This document shows, piece after piece, positions 1 through 12,903 of a DNA stretch of 64,000 nucleotides. Source of the DNA: Mantis religiosa (taxonomy: Eukaryota; Arthropoda; Insecta; Mantodea; Mantidae); contig CM060953.1 in the NCBI GenBank assembly GCA_030765055.1, positions 76,249,832-76,313,831 on the forward strand, written 5' to 3'. Position numbers and translations under genes: made by a program. The number at the start of each line of letters is the position of its first letter. The stretch's first letter is position 1. The notes beneath the pieces are model-generated. The model worked only from the letters and a program-made list of their open reading frames with translations, had not been told where the DNA came from and did not search any database.

Positions 1-1140
1 GGTTTTGATTAACCTGCCTTAAGTTTAAGATAATCCTATGGCAAGTACAATATATATTTTGAATTTTCCAGGAATAGTAAGTGTGGGTTTTTCCTATCCA
101 AAGGAATCTGATGACTTTTTTTATAACTGGTAAACCATAAATTATAAAAAAAGAACATACAATTAAAACAATGTAAATTTTTTTAAGAGACACAAATTAT
201 ATGAGCAGCCATTTCTGAGATATCTTTTATTATTTGCTTAAACTTTCAAAGCTTTGTAATCATTTTAAACTTCTTTCTTTGCTCTCCAGCAAAGTCATTA
301 GTATTCAATTTTAAGAACAGCTTAGAATGATCTCCTTTTGAACATGTGACTATTGCTCCATTTTCAAATAATGGAGACAAATCTGTTCTCTGTGGTCAAG
401 TTTACGGCACATTTTATATTTTCCTTTTTTTAAGAATGTGAAGGATGCTACTTAAGTTCGGAGAAGTGTCAAATTACTTCATCACTAGAGCCAGATGCTG
501 AAGTGAAAACACAACCCACAACACTGCATCATAAGTGGCATAAATCTGTCAAGCTATACCAAGGCAAAAGTGGAAATTTAAATAGCAACCCACTATAAAT
601 ACTGCAAAATATATAATGAAAGTATTTCTGCAAAAGTAAGTCTCAATTAACATGAGGTAGATGGAAAAGTAAGCTTTCAAATGAACTGTTTTTAGAAGTT
701 ATACAAAAATAAATTACAGGTTTGCAAAGAAAATCATGTGAATGAAAAACATATTTTTTTCTTTTTAATAAAAGTCTGACAACAAATTCCTTAACATACA
801 AATGTGAATAATTTTTAATTACATATTTTAAGTATCTAACTGAAGGGTCCTCTGAAACAACATGACTGTATAAATGAAAATGCAAAACAAATAAATACAG
901 TATAATCTCATAGGTGCACAATGATCTGATCCTGGACTTAGGTAGCGTTTCAATCACCTGGACGATTTGACAGATAGCCAGGATCATAATGAACATAAAT
1001 ATGACAACAGTGGTTCAGTGGGAGAATCTACACATTAAATTAGCCAACAATGGAAAGTTGAGAGCTACTAAACACAAATTAAGTGAGAAAAATAAGTTCA
1101 AGTGTCAACTTAGTAAAATGAAACATAAGATAAACAAAGA
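1..1140. other. AT-rich intergenic sequence, no gene seen
   Basis: No motif, domain or repeat with recognisable structure was found. The open frame at 643-996 (minus) has a low-complexity, AT-driven composition and no recognisable domain, so it is not called as a gene. Confidence 0.5.
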
Positions 1141-1147
1141 GAAAAAT

Positions 1148-1290
1148 TAATAATCGACTCCCTTTAAATTATTAATTTATTATAACAACACTGTTTTCAA
1201 CACTTCCAAGAAAGGAGGGCCCAAATGACCTTGTTGTCGACGGGCCCTTAAACAGCACACACTCACTCACAAGAAAGGAATTGTAAAGAG
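1148..1290. repeat. Remnant of PLE-type terminal repeat
   Basis: The blocks aatcgactccctttaaa and aacactgttttcaacacttc recur at 45161-45310, 48570-48610 and 49290-49318, where they form the inverted ends of Penelope-like insertions. Here the repeat stands alone, next to a short GC-rich patch (gggcccaaatgacc). I infer a solo or truncated PLE end. Confidence 0.5.
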
Positions 1291-2320
1291 AAAAATGTAG
1301 AGAGAAATCTTCTAACTTGCAAGCAAGCAATACACATATGGAATGTTGCTTTCTCTTTAGATAAATCTAAACATCTGTAAGGGTTAACCAAAAATTTGGT
1401 TTATACAACATATGTTACCTGTACATTTAACAGTAATGAAATTCAGATTTTATATTGTAAACAAGGTTTCTTTAGAGGGTTATCCTGCAGAACAGCAACC
1501 ACAATCTGGAGTGACTAGCTAGAGTATTACCAATCAAAGCAATATGCATGTTCTCGAAACACCAATTTTGAGTAACCAAAATGCAGATACCTGAATGCAT
1601 AAAGAAAACAGATGCAATAATATATAATAGGATTGGTAATGATAATAACTATCAAGCAGGAAACATTTTATATTTTTATTTTCTTCTCCTACAGTTTTTT
1701 TGCTGATATTTGGTGCAGTTCTATAGAATGCAGTAATCTAAGTAGTCTATTTAGTCGTCCCTTTTGATGCAGAGAATTTATTGTGTTTTTCCTAAGTTGA
1801 AGATGTGTCTTTTGCAATGCAGAAAATCTTTTTCATATGCATAGCTTTCACTTTTTCAAACAAGAACAGATTATTTATAAAGAGATGTTCCCGCATTGGT
1901 TCTATTGCATATATCATGATTGGTGATATTTTGATAAGGAGTATTAAGTATATATTGATGTGACTGAAGATTTCAGAGATGCATGGTTGGCAACAGGTGC
2001 CTAAGATAAGACTCTGATTGCTGTTCTATAGGATAACTTTTTTAAAGTTTTCTATTCTCCTTAAGCATTTGGTTTTGTTAAACTTTACAAATACAAAGCA
2101 TGAAAGTTAACTCAGGTAAATTACTTTGACATTAGTCAATTTGAGTCAAAATTGTATTCTACTTTGAGAAAATCCCATAAAAATCATTCCATGGTAATTT
2201 TAATTTGCTAAGATATGACATCCACATGAAATTCAGAAGTATTTTATTTATTACGGATGCTTCAACTGACTGTATCTTATCAGCACCGCCATGGTGCGAC
2301 ATGGAGTCAATTTTAAGCAC
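1291..2320. other. AT-rich sequence, nothing recognised
   Basis: No coding or repeat signature was recognised on either strand. Confidence 0.45.
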
Positions 2321-2324
2321 ACTT

Positions 2325-2405
2325 AACCATTGGTCTGAGCTGGATTTGAACCCACAGCACTGTAGTCAGACTGAGCCACTAAAAACAGCTGCACTCAAGA
2401 CATGT
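2325..2405 (-). repeat. tRNA-like SINE head (fragment)
   Basis: On the minus strand the stretch reads like a degenerate tRNA: a box A-like tggctcagtctga, then a box B-like ggttcaaatcc about 30 bases later. There is no clean cloverleaf and no acceptor pairing, so it is read as the head of a tRNA-derived SINE and not as a tRNA gene. Confidence 0.45.
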
Positions 2406-3856
2406 TAGCTTATAAAAAAGGTATACTACAAGTGGCATTTCTGTTAAGTAGCTACCTAGCATTGCAAAGCAACTAAGTAATTACACTAATTATAAATATT
2501 AAAGCCATACTTGAAAAAATTCTGCTTTGGACAGAGCTGATAGAGGCTGGCTGCAACCGCGAATGCTTAAATACTCTACATAAAACAGAAAGCCGCCTAT
2601 GAGCTGCTCCTCCACACTGCATTGTGATTTCCGTGATCCCATTAAGCTCTCTCATTTAGTTTCATTTCTGAAAATTAAAAGCACTTCATTATTCAATTAC
2701 AGACCAACTACTTATATCCTAAATACACAGTACTGTGCAAATGAAGCACAAATACGACACAGAAAACTTTTATGGATTTCTTGTTTATTCATTTTTATTT
2801 CGTTTTAAATTCTTATCACGAAATTTGCATATTCAGTTATCATTAAATTGAATGCTTAGTTATCCTGTGAATAGCGGCTAAAATTCTGCTACGAACGGCG
2901 TAGCCTAAATGTTAAAGTTATACCACAATGCAGACGATACAATTAGGTTAGTCGACTTAAATAGCTTGGTTTAGCTCAAATCATAGCAATTGTACCTTAG
3001 TCATGCTAACCAAAGGTCAACTTAATTTCAAAATGACATTTACATAACACATGTGCAATTTACCAATGTTGTCAACATTTACATATTACGAAGGCGCATA
3101 ATATCATTTTGTGTTTTGGGCGCTTGTCAGGATATGCATACATTTCGAAGTGAATCAGCTGTTCGACCACAGAACACCTCATGAAATTCCTGCATAAACT
3201 AAAAACTGTACTTGCGGTAATTAGAATATTTCTTGCAGAGAGTACTCTCAGCTTAGTTTTTTTTTAAACTCCGTGGTTTGTTCTGGATTGCCCATTCTAA
3301 ATGGTGAGGTTAGTGCAACCGTGGCAGAAATAAACAGAGCACTAGTCATGCGCTAGTATAGGAATGGCCTGAACCCATAGGCGCCACTTAGGAGGCGCAA
3401 GGCATATATGGGCCCCCCCAATTTACAATGCTAGGGGCATCGCCTCCCCGCAATTTTCTGGTTAGAACTAACATTTGAAAATACAATGGAAAGTAATTAA
3501 ATATTTATATACTTTAACGGTATTATAATACATTTTACAGTGGTTATGATTATTTTTAGTCAGTCAGCAGTCATTCTTATTGGAACAAATTTCTAAACAT
3601 TAGCATAGTAACAAACTGCTCATTTTCTGACAGATGCCACAGTGCGGTCCCATTATTAACAATGAACCTTTTAATTGCTTATCAATTGGAATGCGGTCTT
3701 CTTTTGTTTTGATATGTTAACATGACGTGGAACTAGAAATTCATATAATGCGGTATATAGATTAGATTGATTTGCGTTCAGTAGGTTCACTTTTAGCCAT
3801 AAAAGGCTGTGAACATTGAACATGTCCAGAGGTATAAAATTTAATGCATATATATG
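2406..3856. other. Unassigned intergenic sequence
   Basis: No gene was recognised. A GC-rich patch at about 3375-3450 (taggcgccacttaggaggcgc and a run of c) looks like the end of some DNA transposon, but no matching partner end was found. Confidence 0.4.
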
Positions 3857-4547
3857 CAGGCACGTATTTAGAAGTCAGTTTCTGTGGGGGGTCCAAAAAG
3901 TCGATGTTGAACAGGCACATATTTAGAAGTCAGTTTCAGAGGAGGTTCCAAAAATCTATGTTGAATTATTTGCTTTTAATAAATAATTAATCAGGAATGT
4001 GTTTTTATCATGTTTGTAAAAAAATAAAAACACGTGTAATATATTACATTTACATGACTTTCTCCACCTAAGCTTCTACAAATTGTTCTCAGAAAAGTTT
4101 GTTTTTGTCTTGCTTCTTTGGATAAAGGCTGCAGAAGGGCCTTACACATTGCACATTTTTTGTTCTTATACCTACCTAGGATAAAGAGATATAAGCAGCA
4201 ATCAGATATTTAAAAAGCGAACCACTGATTTATGTATTTGAAGTATTAGTTCTCCTTGAATGAAAAAGGGGAATAGGAACTTAGAAGTTAGTAGTACATT
4301 ATTGTAATTGACATTATTGGTATATTTTAACGAGTTCTACAGCTGCTGTGCAGTAGTTTTCCGTTTATTTCTTAAATAGCTTCATGTTTGCCTCATAGTG
4401 AATAGAGATGTTAAGATGAGAAGCTTGAATAAACTTTTTCCATTTATTTCAAACCAAGTTTTATTTCAACTATTTATTAAAAGTTAGAAATGATAATTTA
4501 TTTGGGGGGTCCGGACCCCCTGGACACCCCCCTTAAATACGTCCCTG
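3857..4547. mobile_element. Non-autonomous hAT element (MITE-like) with 8-bp TSD
   Basis: The element starts caggcacgtattta and its other end, read on the opposite strand, starts cagggacgtattta: terminal inverted repeats of about 14 bases with one mismatch. It is flanked on both sides by the 8-base direct repeat tatatatg (3849-3856 and 4548-4555). An 8-bp duplication and CAG-type ends are hallmarks of the hAT superfamily. The 691-bp body has no transposase reading frame, so it would depend on a transposase made elsewhere. The first about 54 bases are repeated in tandem (3857 and 3911), and a G-run/C-run palindrome sits near the right end at about 4503-4531. Confidence 0.8.
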
Positions 4548-4845
4548 TATATATGTACAAAAGTTAACACAAGACACATATTATAGTATACAGGCAATAT
4601 GAAAAACAAAATGGAAAACAAAGCAGGGATAATTATATAAGATACAAAATGAAATTCTTTTTAAACCAGATTTCACCTGACTTATGCCAGCACGTCTTAA
4701 CCTTTTTGCAATGGATATCATTCTTGTTATTTGTTAAATACATATACATTAAAAATAATCTTTCAACTTGCATCAAATATTTATTAGTAATGATTTGTCA
4801 TTGGAATAGTTAGATACTACTTATAAGGCTACAGAAGCATTATCA

Positions 4846-6655
4846 GGATAATTTGTCATTCAGATAATCTTGTACAGAATAAAAAGATTTTGAGCAAAGG
4901 TACTCTCTATCAGCTTTTGTAAAAGCACCGAAATTATCAACTTTTTCTTTAAGAACATTAGGAAGTGCGCCAAATATTTTGATAGTTCCATAATGCACAC
5001 CTTTCTAGAAACAAGAAAATTTAGCACTGGGATAATGGATATTATACTTTAGTCTAGTGTTTATTTTGTGAATTACATTATTTGTTGCAAATAAAGCACG
5101 ATTGCATACAAAGAATTTTAGGATCGAGAATATATACATGCAAGGAAGCGTTAATATCTTCAATCTTGTAAAAAGATCTTTACAGGAGCATCTGGTGTGG
5201 GTGTTAGTAATGATTCTCTTTTGCATAAGAAATGTTTTTTTACTTTCTACTGAGTTGCCCCAAAATGATATTCCATAATAGATTTAAAGTATGCATAATA
5301 TACTAATTTTAGTGTGTCAATAGAACTCACATTAACCAGCTCTCGGATAGCATAACAGGCAGAGCTGAGTTTAGGTAAGATATAATTTATGTGAGGTTAC
5401 CAATCTAAACATCTGTCCACTTGAAGGCCCTACATTTTATGCTGTCAATTTCTTCTAATAACATATCATTAATCCCGATTTCAATTTCAGTATGTGATGT
5501 ACGACAGGTTATAAATTTGACAACTTTTGTTTTGTCTAGATTCTCAGATAATTTGTTCGCTTTAAACCAGCATGACATACAGTTGAAAACATAATTCATT
5601 TTAATTATACACTCGTTTAAATTTGTACTGATCACCAGGACACTAGTGTCATCAGCGAAAAGAACTGTACTTGTAATGTCCTTTATATAAAGTGAGAGGT
5701 CATTTATATAGATCAGAAATAATAATGGCCCTAACACGGAACCTTGGGGTACTCCCTGAGTTACTACTTTCCAGTTCGAAGTTTGTTTCTCATAACCAAT
5801 ATCGCTGACAGCTGCTTCAACACTCTGTTTTCTTTCATTTAGATATGATACAAACCATCTTAAATGTTCATTTTCTAGCCCATAGAATTCCAATTTTGCT
5901 ATAAGAATGTCATGATTAACAAAGTCAAAAGCCTTTGCTAGATCACAAAAGATTTCACCTACATGTCTTTTATCATTTATGGCAGTCAACACTTCATGTG
6001 TAGGTTTGTAAGTTGCATTATTAGTCGATATTCCATTTCTGAATCCAAACTGATCACTGACAAGTATGCTGTTATATTCAAGGTGTTTATACAGTCTGGT
6101 GAACATTACTTTTTCAAGAACTTTTTAAAAAATTGGCAAGAGAGATGTTGGTCTATAATTTGAAACATTATTGCGTTCGCCTGTTTTGAAAAGAAGTTTA
6201 ACAACTGAGTATTTCATTCTGTCAGGGAAAATACCAGTCTTTAGAGAATCATTACATAAGTAACTAAGGGGAATGCTAATTTGTTAGGAGCAAGATTTTA
6301 GGATTTTTGTAGTTATTTCATCATAACCGGAAGAATCCTTCATTTTTAAAGAGTCAATAATTTTATTTATTTCGGAAGGTGTAGTTAAACTGACTTTAAA
6401 TGTAGGTATAGAGTTTGTGAAACTTGATCTTAGAAATTCTAATGCTGCATCTAGTGCTGCATCTATAACATTCAGTCTACTCATTGTCAGTACAGTGCTA
6501 ACGATCCGGTAGGCTATGCGATCAATTAAAATAGATAAATTTGTAATTCGAAGGGAAAACGCTGGCACAGAAACAGTAAGTGATGACTTAAGCTGCGATG
6601 AATTCATATTCAGGAACGAACTGAGAAGCAGCACATTTGCTACCACATTTTAAGG
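4846..6655 (-). pseudogene. Non-LTR retrotransposon relic, reverse transcriptase (CR1/Jockey-like)
   Basis: Read on the minus strand, the relic gives the upstream block SLKMKDSSGYDEI (about 6310-6350), then a reverse transcriptase from 6106 to about 5405. That frame holds the motifs FGFRNG, CDLAKAFDFVNHDIL, VPQGSVLGPLLFLIYINDL and the catalytic FADD box (the usual Y is F). After about 5410 the frame is lost. The C-terminal tail reappears in pieces down to about 4850, ending in a typical block (HYGTIKIFGALPNVLKEK). At least two frameshifts and several stops make it inactive. No endonuclease was seen, so the copy is 5'-truncated. Class: non-LTR, TPRT-type; a CR1/Jockey-like clade is inferred from motif style only. 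Confidence 0.85.
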
Positions 6656-6851
6656 CAAGATTTGCAGACGCCTTATGTGACTTATTATTCTAATAGAATT
6701 GTATCACCAGGAAATGTAATCTTGTCCACTAATCTGAATTCCAAGTTCGGCACCCCTTCCTAAACCCGCTCCAAATGCCAGTGTTCCGTGACCGCTCCCT
6801 CCCCAATAATAGAAGACAATCGATTTGAGATGGCTTTTCTATCAACATTGA

Positions 6852-7101
6852 GACCACCTCGGTAGCAGACATGGTAGCGTGTCTGCCTCACGTTCAGGAG
6901 GTCCAGAGTTCGAATCTCGGTTAGGGTGAGTTACCTGGATAAGGCTTTTTCCAGGGTTTTCGCTTATCATTAAAGAAGATTGTCTGGTAACTCTAGGTTC
7001 TATGAAATCAGGGCTAATTTGAGCATCATTTCACCCATTTCATTCATCGTCCGATATGACTTAACGTTGGAGAACGTAAATTACGAAAAAAAAAAAAAAA
7101 G
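6852..7101 (+). mobile_element. tRNA-derived SINE, family A, with 10-bp TSD
   Basis: The head carries a box B gagttcgaatc at about 6906 and an upstream tRNA-like region. The body has gtgagttacctggataagg and agcatcatttca, and the element ends in an A-run (7087-7100). The 10-base direct repeat tcaacattga flanks it (6842-6851 and 7102-7111), as expected for LINE-mediated insertion. Other copies lie at about 31565-31835, 56580-56829 and 58719-58964 (all minus). Confidence 0.8.
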
Positions 7102-7111
7102 TCAACATTGA

Positions 7112-8630
7112 CAAATCTCTTTCATCTGCTGCCTTGTTTAGCAAGGCGTTGCGTTGAAGGTGGATGCAGTGTTTCTTGCAAATATCTTACAACCCTCCTT
7201 CTCTGTGATTTTCAAGACACCTTCAGAATTGTCATAACGAGAACATTTGTTAATCTAAGGAAAGCATGAAGAAAGGAATACACGCAAGGAAAAAAAGTGC
7301 TGCATTCCAGATAGACGAGATCTATGCATGTCCATCGAGCGAGAGGAACTGCTAGTGCATATAAAGAAAATTCAATTTTTGAAATAGATAATGCGTTTAG
7401 TAATTTCCGCATAAGAGTTCAGTTACCGATGCGGAGAGCATACCGCCTTGGCACGGGTCTCCTGGGTACAGGCTCTGCGTAAAGAAATATACCGCAGTAG
7501 GCCTGAGCGTTCCTTCGCTAACAAAGTACGTGTTATGGAGAACACGAGGGGTCCGATGCAGCAGGCAAAGTAGCAGGTGTGCCGTTAAGACAGAGCGGTT
7601 TGGAAGGAGTGTGAGTTGGTGCTGCTACGAATGTAACTATCAAAATGCCTAAGAATAAACGTGTGCAGCGTAACAACAAGGAGCGTCTTATGCGCTTTAA
7701 ACATATTGAAAGAACTGTGTGCAAAAATTAAGGAAATAAAAGTTGGAGAGATTATTAAAAAGGTGAACGATAAGCTCCAGAATTTGCTAGAAGAAAAAAC
7801 AATACCGGTTTCTCAGTAATGTGTGCTATATGAGATCTCTTGCGCAAAAACTAACTGAACCCTTCAGATCAACAGGTGTAAAAAATGGATCAGACAGCGA
7901 TGTAGTGTATTATTCGCATACACCTTATTACGTCTTGCGATGTGGAAAGGAGTTTCGCATGCTACAGTTTATATTTAAGTGAGAGCAGAAGAACGTTCAC
8001 GTTTGACAACCCCCGCAGGTACATTATTATACACTGCAAGGAACATGCTATGTAGTTTTAGGGGGGGACCGAAGTATTAAAAGTGATTTTCTAAACTACT
8101 AAAGCCAGAGCCTCAATTTTTGTACAGATATTACTAGTAACCAAAGAAGTGTATGTACTAGTTTTCATTCCAATTTGTAACTGTATTCTTTATATATGAA
8201 CTAATTAGATGTAATTCTGTTACAATTACATTCCTTAATACATTGATAAACATTAAGGGGTCGGATTTCTGAAAGTCTGCACAGCTATTTTTTTAAATTT
8301 CAATGTGCCAATGCGAAAAACTTCAAAATCAGTGCTTGAATATAGTAATTATGTTTTAAAAAATAAACTATGATCAATATCAAAATTCCTATATATCAGT
8401 TTGCTGTACAGCTTCTGAAGTGTCTTGTGCACAATTTTCAGAGCTCTATCTGTAACATTATGGAAGAATATGGAATTTGAGAATGGAAAAATATAAAAAA
8501 CTGAACTTGAGAAAAGTGGCTTTAAAGGTTTACATGCAATTTACATAAAAAGGAATTAATTTCTTTATATTAGAAAGCTGCAGCACTGTAACTTACATCT
8601 TCTTCCCTACTAGCAGCCTCTTGAGCCTTA
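7112..8630. other. Unassigned region with short broken frames
   Basis: A small plus-strand frame starts MPKNKRVQRNNKERL at 7645. It continues after a one-base shift with a lysine/glutamate-rich stretch (about 7710-7818), then stops. Neither part is recognised. It could be a decayed transposon gene or chance. Confidence 0.3.
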
Positions 8631-8639
8631 GGGTTTAGA

Positions 8640-8990
8640 TGTATTTATTGAAAGAGTAGTCTATTTTCACATTCCAATTCTACTTGATAAGCAGGTTCAC
8701 ACGTTTGTGAAAACAATGTGGGCATGCTAAAACTTTTATCAATTCATTCAACTGGCCAAAATCTAAAATAATATGTTTACCCTCACGTACATCCTCCTCT
8801 GATACATAGGTACTTCATTGCATTTCCAATTTAGAAAGGCTTATGTTTTTCTTTTGCAGTGCTAAAGGCTAAATTACTTCCTCATTTACTTCAACTGAAG
8901 TATCTGTTTTCCCCTATCTGCTCTTATTCGCTAATTTACACAACGCGTCTTTACTACCCAATATTTTTGGCATTGTAAACCAGTACAATA
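8640..8990 (-). pseudogene. Degenerate open frame of unknown protein
   Basis: A minus-strand frame starts MPKILGSKDALCKLANKSR at about 8972. It runs for about 110 codons through four stops to about 8645, with stretches of protein-like composition (DVREGKHIILDFGQLNELI, then a CPHC pair). The D-L-x-x-L block followed by two cysteines faintly resembles the N-terminal part of Mutator-like insect element proteins. That match is by memory of style only. No target duplication or TIR was found. Confidence 0.3.
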
Positions 8991-10149
8991 ATGCAGTACC
9001 ATATAAAAGAATATCGGTACCTTAAACTATTTTAGTTCACAACACATAATTCTTCTAGGTAGGTTTATTGAAATAAACTTGTATCACAACTTACGGTATA
9101 ATTTTTGGCACAAATGGACACTTGAGTACAATAAATATAATACAGAGAGGAGAAAACCTAACAATAATAACTTTAAACGCCAAGTATCACTTCTTGAACA
9201 CCATAACAACATAGGAAAACATAAACAATTACGCGCCATTACATAGAAAGTATATCAAGGAAACGACAAAAAAAAAAAATCCGGAAAAATTACTGCCATC
9301 TAGGGGACTTATATGAAAGATTATTAAAATAGGTTACGGTGGCTCAATGCTATTTTAACGCATATTTTAAAATCAAATCGTTACCAAGTTCTCTGCATTC
9401 AAACATGTTGGCGTGCCATTTAAAGCAGGGAGAGGCATTTAACCAGCGTAGAGCTTTAAAAATGGCGTCCAAAACAAGTGTTTCGTTTGTCCTACGGGCA
9501 TAAAACTTTGTAAAACAGTAAATTAAATTATGGGGCATATTTTGCAACAAAATACCAAAATTCTATTTTTTCATGAAAATGACTAAAACAGCACTTTTGC
9601 CACCCCTTAAGCTTATATATTTACGTATAGACGATAATGTTCTACAACGGAATAAAAACATGAACAGTCCTCAACTTATTTTGACACAGCCTGTACAGCA
9701 CAGCGGGCAAGAGCCGGTTGTTTATATCTGTGCTCACCCATTTTGCTCTAATAAGAAAATTATAGAATAGGGTCAGTCAACCGTATGAAAGCCGGTCACG
9801 CTGATCCGCCCTTTAGTTTTAACCAACAGCAAAACTTACGCATATTCAGAAAGGGGCACGTTGCCTTGAAAATCATTCTGATATGTCATACAAATGTAAA
9901 TTAAGCTTCGGAGTGCATATCCCATAGTCGTCGGAAAAGCTCATTATGTAAATAGAAGGAACAAAGTAGTGATATATGTCTATATATTCCATAATTCCAT
10001 GATAAGTTGAAATTAAAGATAGTTAGTTTTTATTCATCCTTTTGATCATATTACATGATATACGACACGTCAAGTACTTATAACTAAAAATTATACAACA
10101 TACACATATACAACACAAGTTTGGAATGAAAATTCAACTGTATGTAGAG
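8991..10149. other. Unassigned AT-rich sequence
   Basis: No gene recognised. The frames at 9350-9550 (minus) and 9573-9770 (plus) overlap in a region with no known motif. The block ccccttaa at about 9602 mirrors ttaagggg at about 8257 and could mark ends of an old element, but the match is too short to call. Confidence 0.3.
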
Positions 10150-11826
<1,677 letters not shown>

Positions 11827-12758
11827 TCAGCCTAAGCCTACCCACTGAAGGAGTGGGGGAAAACAACCACAAGTCAGTGGACCGACCCTTTCCCCTCCCC
11901 CTAACTTCTGTAACAACCATGATGTTTCATCTAGCCCAGAAGCTTCTGGTTTCGCCAGTTGGTGGGTATATAAGCGATGCGTTGGGTTAAGGGGACAGTT
12001 AGGATTCCACTTCGAGACTATGGAGTGAACAGATCATCTTCTCTACAAGAGAAACCAGCCGTCTGGAACTTCAGAGTATGCGAATTGCAATCATCGGGAG
12101 GGACCTTAGAGAAACTCCCGGCAATTCGCTAAATCTCCAGTAGGAGGCAGCAGCAGCGTGCGAGCGACAACAACCTCCGAGAAAACACCCGGCCAGCTCC
12201 ACATCAGCCAGGCGAGGTACATGGCCTAAACCAAAGCCGTAAAAGGCGGTTTATAAAGTGCCTTTGGGTCCGGCCCAACGCATCGATCTCCTGACGACGA
12301 CTATTCTAAATTCCGAGCGACCGACACGACACAGCCGACGCCTAAACTAAGCACCATCGGTGCGCAGAGACCTCAGAACAAAACCACGATCCTAATCCTT
12401 CAATTTTCCTCCTATTTATTAAATAAATAAAGACGTCCAACCTATCCCGACTTTTCTCTACCTAAAAACCTCCGCAATATCCCGGGCTGCTGTCAGGGCC
12501 TCGGTCATGGCAGCAGGCCGAATAGCACCTCGGGCCCTTTCCTGTCCAAGGAAAGGCCAAAACCAACGTACTAACGGGAGTGCTCAGCGGTATCCCAAAA
12601 CCCTCCGAACTTCTCCCCTAACCACCGCTTACTTCATACCCAATCCCCGCACTCAAAAAAAAAAAAAAAAAAAAAAAAAAAATTAAAAAAAAAAAAAGGC
12701 TGCTCCTCCGAACTTCTCCCTTTAACCGCCGCTTACTTCATAACCTATTCCCGCACTC

Positions 12759-12793
<35 letters not shown>

Positions 12794-12903
12794 TCCGGCC
12801 CTCTGTACCTCACGCTTTTTAGCAAACCTGTGCTGACTGGTAAGTATACAGTCAAGGTTAGCTGTGCACTGCACTTCGGTGCAGGGCAAAATGCCCAAGT
12901 CAG
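11827..12903 (+). other. GC-rich leader upstream of Jockey-type ORF1
   Basis: Base composition changes sharply from the surrounding AT-rich DNA. The stretch leads directly into ORF1, so it is probably the 5' untranslated region or promoter of the Jockey-type element. It contains gggtatataagcgatg (TATA-like, about 11965) and aataaataaag (polyadenylation-like, about 12420). These could also mean an LTR-like unit is fused here; no bounding repeat pair was found to prove it. Confidence 0.45.
12602..12792 (+). repeat. Two tandem leader repeats, each ending in an A-run
   Basis: The block cctccgaacttctccc ... cgcactc followed by a long A-run occurs at about 12602-12697 and again at about 12709-12792, a period of about 106 bases. 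Repeated leader units are known from the 5' ends of some non-LTR elements. The A-runs could instead record head-to-tail joining of an upstream element's 3' end to this one. Confidence 0.7.

Noticed and set aside
643..996. 117-codon minus-strand frame as a gene
   Set aside because: No domain, AT-driven composition and no supporting context.
8255..9610. Element bounded by ttaagggg and ccccttaa
   Set aside because: The inverted match is only eight bases and no target duplication is visible.
11910..12450. A complete LTR (TATA and polyadenylation-like signals present)
   Set aside because: No matching second LTR, primer-binding site or target duplication was found, so it is left as leader sequence.
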